From: an uncultured Clostridia bacterium
Lineage (GTDB): Bacteria > Bacillota > Clostridia > TANB77 > CAG-508
Assembly: GCA_947630155.1 (NCBI GenBank)
Contig: CANRGM010000029.1
Location: 1 to 13,092, forward strand
Reading direction: 5' to 3'
Length of the DNA stretch: 13,092 nucleotides
The notes under the pieces were generated by a model. It saw only the letters and a list, made by a program, of their open reading frames with translations. It was not told the origin of the DNA and made no database searches. Numbering within the stretch: position 1 is the stretch's first letter; every line of letters starts with the position of its first letter. Of the stretch, positions 11,309 to 13,092 are shown piece after piece. The translations under genes and the position numbers were made by a program.

Positions 11309-12589
11309 TTAAACAGAAATCTTCTCCAATCCTCCCATATAAGGACGTAAAACTTCTGGAATTAAGATACTTCCATCAGGTTGATAATTATTTTCAATCA
11401 ATGCAATCAACATACGAGGTGGAGCTACAACTGTATTGTTTAAAGTATGTGCATAATAATTTCCTTTTTCGCCTTTAATACGAATTCCTAATCTACGAGC
11501 TTGTGCATCTGTTAGATTTGAACAACTTCCAACTTCAAAATATTTTTGCTGACGAGGGCTCCATGCCTCGACATCAACACTCTTTGCTTTTAAATCAGCT
11601 AAATCTCCACTGCAACATTCAAGAGTACGAACTGGTATATCCATACTTCTAAATAATTCAACTGTGTATGACCACATTTTATTATACCACTCATAGCTAT
11701 CTTCTGGTTCGCAAACAACTATCATTTCTTGTTTTTCAAATTGGTGAATTCTATAAACACCACGTTCTTCTATACCATGTGCACCTTTTTCTTTTCTAAA
11801 GCATGGAGAGTATGAAGTCATTGTATATGGTAAATCTGCTTTTTGAAGAATTTGTCCTTTAAATTTACCAATCATAGAATGTTCACTTGTTCCTATTAAA
11901 TACAAATCTTCTCCTTCGATTTTATACATCATGGTATCCATTTCTTCAAAACTCATAACACCTGTTACAACTTCAGAACGAATCATATATGGTGGAATGC
12001 AATAAGTAAAACCTTTATTAATCATAAAATCTCTTGCATAAGTTAAGACAGCAGAATGTAATCTTGCAATATTTCCCATTAAGTAATAGAAACCATTTCC
12101 AGCAACTCTACGAGCAGAGTCTAAATCTAAACCATGTAGAGCCTCCATAATTTCGCCGTGATATGGAATTTCATAGTCTGGCACTTTAGGTTCACCATAT
12201 TTTTGAATTTCTACATTTTTACTATCATCTTCTCCAATAGGAACAGATTCGTGTATTATGTTAGGAATTTTCATCATTCTTTTTGTGATTTCTTCTGAAT
12301 ATTCTTGTTCTAATTTTTCATTTTCAGCAAGTTTATCATTTATTTCTTGAACTTGTAATTTAATTTTTTCAGCTTCATCTTTTTGACCATTTTTCATCAA
12401 GTTACCAATTTCACTACTTAATGAATTTCTTTTACTTCTAAGTTCATCACCTTTTAATTTTACTTCTCGATTTTTTTGATCTAAGTCAATAACTTCATCA
12501 ACTAAAGGTAACTTATGGTCTTGAAATTTCTTTTTGATGTTTTCTTTTACAACATCAGGGTTTTCTCTTAAAAATTTAATATCAATCAT
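11309..12589 (-). CDS. serS: Seryl-tRNA synthetase, atypical motif 3 form
   Basis: Class II synthetase attaching serine to tRNA-Ser. The 426 residues comprise the N-terminal antiparallel coiled-coil arm (about 28-105, highly charged), which binds the tRNA long variable arm, and the catalytic domain. Seen: TSE loop (234-236), motif 2 FRKEKGAHGIEERGVYRIHQFEKQE (parts of 264-288), SCSNLTDAQARRLGI (355-369) and motif 3 around HTLNNTVVAPPRMLIALIE (381-399) with its arginine at R392. Typical bacterial enzymes have NGSG-AVGR there; the HTLN-type is reminiscent of archaeal and eukaryotic SerRS. The ATG is preceded by GAAAGGAAG. A serine T-box leader directly upstream agrees with the assignment. Confidence 0.96.
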   Translation of the reverse strand: MIDIKFLRENPDVVKENIKKKFQDHKLPLVDEVIDLDQKNREVKLKGDELRSKRNSLSSEIGNLMKNGQKDEAEKIKLQVQEINDKLAENEKLEQEYSEEITKRMMKIPNIIHESVPIGEDDSKNVEIQKYGEPKVPDYEIPYHGEIMEALHGLDLDSARRVAGNGFYYLMGNIARLHSAVLTYARDFMINKGFTYCIPPYMIRSEVVTGVMSFEEMDTMMYKIEGEDLYLIGTSEHSMIGKFKGQILQKADLPYTMTSYSPCFRKEKGAHGIEERGVYRIHQFEKQEMIVVCEPEDSYEWYNKMWSYTVELFRSMDIPVRTLECCSGDLADLKAKSVDVEAWSPRQQKYFEVGSCSNLTDAQARRLGIRIKGEKGNYYAHTLNNTVVAPPRMLIALIENNYQPDGSILIPEVLRPYMGGLEKISV

Positions 12590-12606
12590 AAAACATCTTC
12601 CTTTCT

Positions 12607-12640
12607 AAAAAAAAACGTCCTTATGAAAATCATAAGGACG
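12607..12640 (-). terminator. T-box-controlled terminator before serS
   Basis: On the minus strand CGTCCTTATGA and TCATAAGGACG form an 11-pair stem with a 3-base loop (12616-12640), followed by nine U's (12607-12615). The CCTT of its 5' arm can instead pair with AAGG of the T-box sequence to give the antiterminator. It ends 17 bases before the serS start. Confidence 0.92.
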
Positions 12641-12759
12641 ATTATATTTAATATCGCGGTGCCACCTTAATTTATATAAATTTGTAAACAAATTATATAT
12701 CTTAACAATGCTTGTAACCTGGCATTACTAGGTTTAGTTTTCACTAAAAGCTAAAGAGT

Positions 12760-12762
12760 AGA
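12760..12762 (-). promoter_or_regulatory. T-box specifier codon UCU (Ser)
   Basis: On the minus strand the sequence ATGAA-TCT-ACTCTTTAGC matches the usual position of the specifier loop 3' side: A-rich bases before, a purine after, then the closing strand of Stem I. UCU is a serine codon and agrees with the downstream gene. Confidence 0.8.
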
Positions 12763-12860
12763 TTCATAAACTATTTTAGATTATTTTCACCAACCATAAT
12801 CTCTCTGAATAAAAGGGAGTTTATTACTTGTCTCTTTTGGAGCTGTATATTATGTTTATT

Positions 12861-12889
12861 ATGATAACATGTTTGAGGAGAAAATGCAA
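12861..12889 (-). promoter_or_regulatory. SigA-type promoter of the serS T-box transcript
   Basis: On the minus strand a -35 box TTGCAT (12884-12889) is followed after exactly 17 bases by TATCAT (12861-12866), with a TGT extension just before the -10. The predicted start is near 12854, about 10 bases before Stem I of the T-box. Good agreement with the vegetative consensus and with the leader position. Confidence 0.75.
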
Positions 12890-12899
12890 GAGGTTTTTT

Positions 12900-13092
12900 T
12901 ATTTTTTTGGAGGCGTGTTTTGGTGGTTTGCAGGAAGACGTCAAAAAGCTCAATGTGAGTATGGCAGTGGATATATATTGTTTTGAAAATGCTTCCCAAC
13001 AGCGCACAGAGAGTAATAATTCCTGAGTGCGATGGTCGAATTGCTGTAGGGCAGTGAGTAAGTATGTAGGCGTTTTAGTTTTTGTGGTGGTC
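12900..13092. other. Unassigned end region, GC- and G-richer than the rest
   Basis: By my count 81 of 192 bases (12901-13092) are G or C, about 42%, against a far lower value elsewhere, and on the + strand G outnumbers C by about 58 to 23. I recognise no gene, RNA or repeat. Short plus-strand open frames exist, including a 24-codon one from ATG 12884 with GAGGAG only 3 bases ahead, but none resembles a known protein. It may be the edge of a neighbouring gene or RNA that lies beyond the window. Confidence 0.5.

Larger units (their letters stand above)
12606..12854 (-). promoter_or_regulatory. T-box leader (serine) of serS
   Basis: Tandem signature of a tRNA-sensing T-box riboswitch on the minus strand. 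Stem I starts near 12844 (AGCTCC), pairing AAAGAG/CTCTTT and AGCT/AGCT with the strand at about 12749-12759; the GAGAG and GGTTGGTG distal-loop conserved blocks are at about 12788-12812. The specifier triplet in the GAA-TCT-A context reads UCU (12760-12762), a serine codon. The T-box AAGGTGGCACCGCG is at 12655-12668; its variable base C would pair with a G discriminator, as in tRNA-Ser. The terminator stem (12616-12640) with nine U's follows. Uncharged tRNA-Ser(UCU-reading) should favour readthrough into serS. Confidence 0.93.

Noticed and set aside
12771..13007. 78-codon minus-strand frame upstream of serS
   Set aside because: It runs through the serS promoter and Stem I of the T-box leader, which explain this DNA better; no SD or known domain.
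13085..13092. GACCACCA on the minus strand at the window edge, like a tRNA or tmRNA CCA end
   Set aside because: Only eight bases are visible and no acceptor stem or T arm can be checked; too little to call.
1..13092. CRISPR arrays, transposases, integrases, toxin-antitoxin or defence genes
   Set aside because: Looked for on both strands; no spaced direct repeats and no such protein families were seen.

Overview
The window reads as chromosomal DNA of a low-GC Gram-positive bacterium, most likely a member of the Clostridia. Reasons: very AT-rich sequence with A/T-ending codons and AGA arginine; strong AGGAGG Shine-Dalgarno (SD) sites before nearly every gene; a zinc-type short S14; a zinc-LID adenylate kinase; a serine T-box leader; and rpsD lying between rpsK and rpoA, an arrangement typical of clostridia and not of Bacillus. 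TGA is used as a stop (end of the amidase-like gene), so the standard bacterial code applies.

Layout. Positions 1-10080 hold the 3' part of the spc ribosomal cluster fused to the alpha cluster, all on the + strand: rpsN, rpsH, rplF, rplR, rpsE, rplO, secY, adk, map, infA, rpmJ, rpsM, rpsK, rpsD, rpoA, rplQ. The series ends at a strong symmetric intrinsic terminator just after rplQ. Together the genes supply ribosomal proteins, the secretion channel (SecY), adenylate kinase, methionine aminopeptidase, initiation factor 1 and RNA polymerase alpha. Two expected genes are not there: rpmD (L30) is missing between rpsE and rplO, and the KOW-domain gene that Bacillus has between map and infA is missing.

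Positions 10134-10634 hold one accessory gene, a cytoplasmic-looking Amidase_6-type cysteine hydrolase. It runs tail-to-tail into a minus-strand pair, serS then ysxC (engB), for seryl-tRNA synthetase and a ribosome-assembly GTPase. serS is preceded by a complete T-box leader (about 12606-12854) with a UCU serine specifier, a TGGCACCGCG T-box and an intrinsic terminator, driven by a good sigma-A promoter. The last ~190 bases (12900-13092) are visibly richer in G+C (about 42%) and strongly G-skewed; I recognise no gene in them.

The least expected structure lies in the spacers of the ribosomal operon. They are long for such a cluster (90-210 nt), and many contain an inverted repeat predicted to fold as an RNA hairpin. 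The best are a 20-pair AT palindrome and a separate GC-richer hairpin between secY and adk, a 110-nt imperfect hairpin between infA and rpmJ, a 77-nt hairpin between map and infA, and a perfect 14-pair stem before rpsM. They do not look like ordinary terminators and may be processing, attenuation or autoregulatory elements, or small palindromic repeats. No clear new defence system or mobile element is present.
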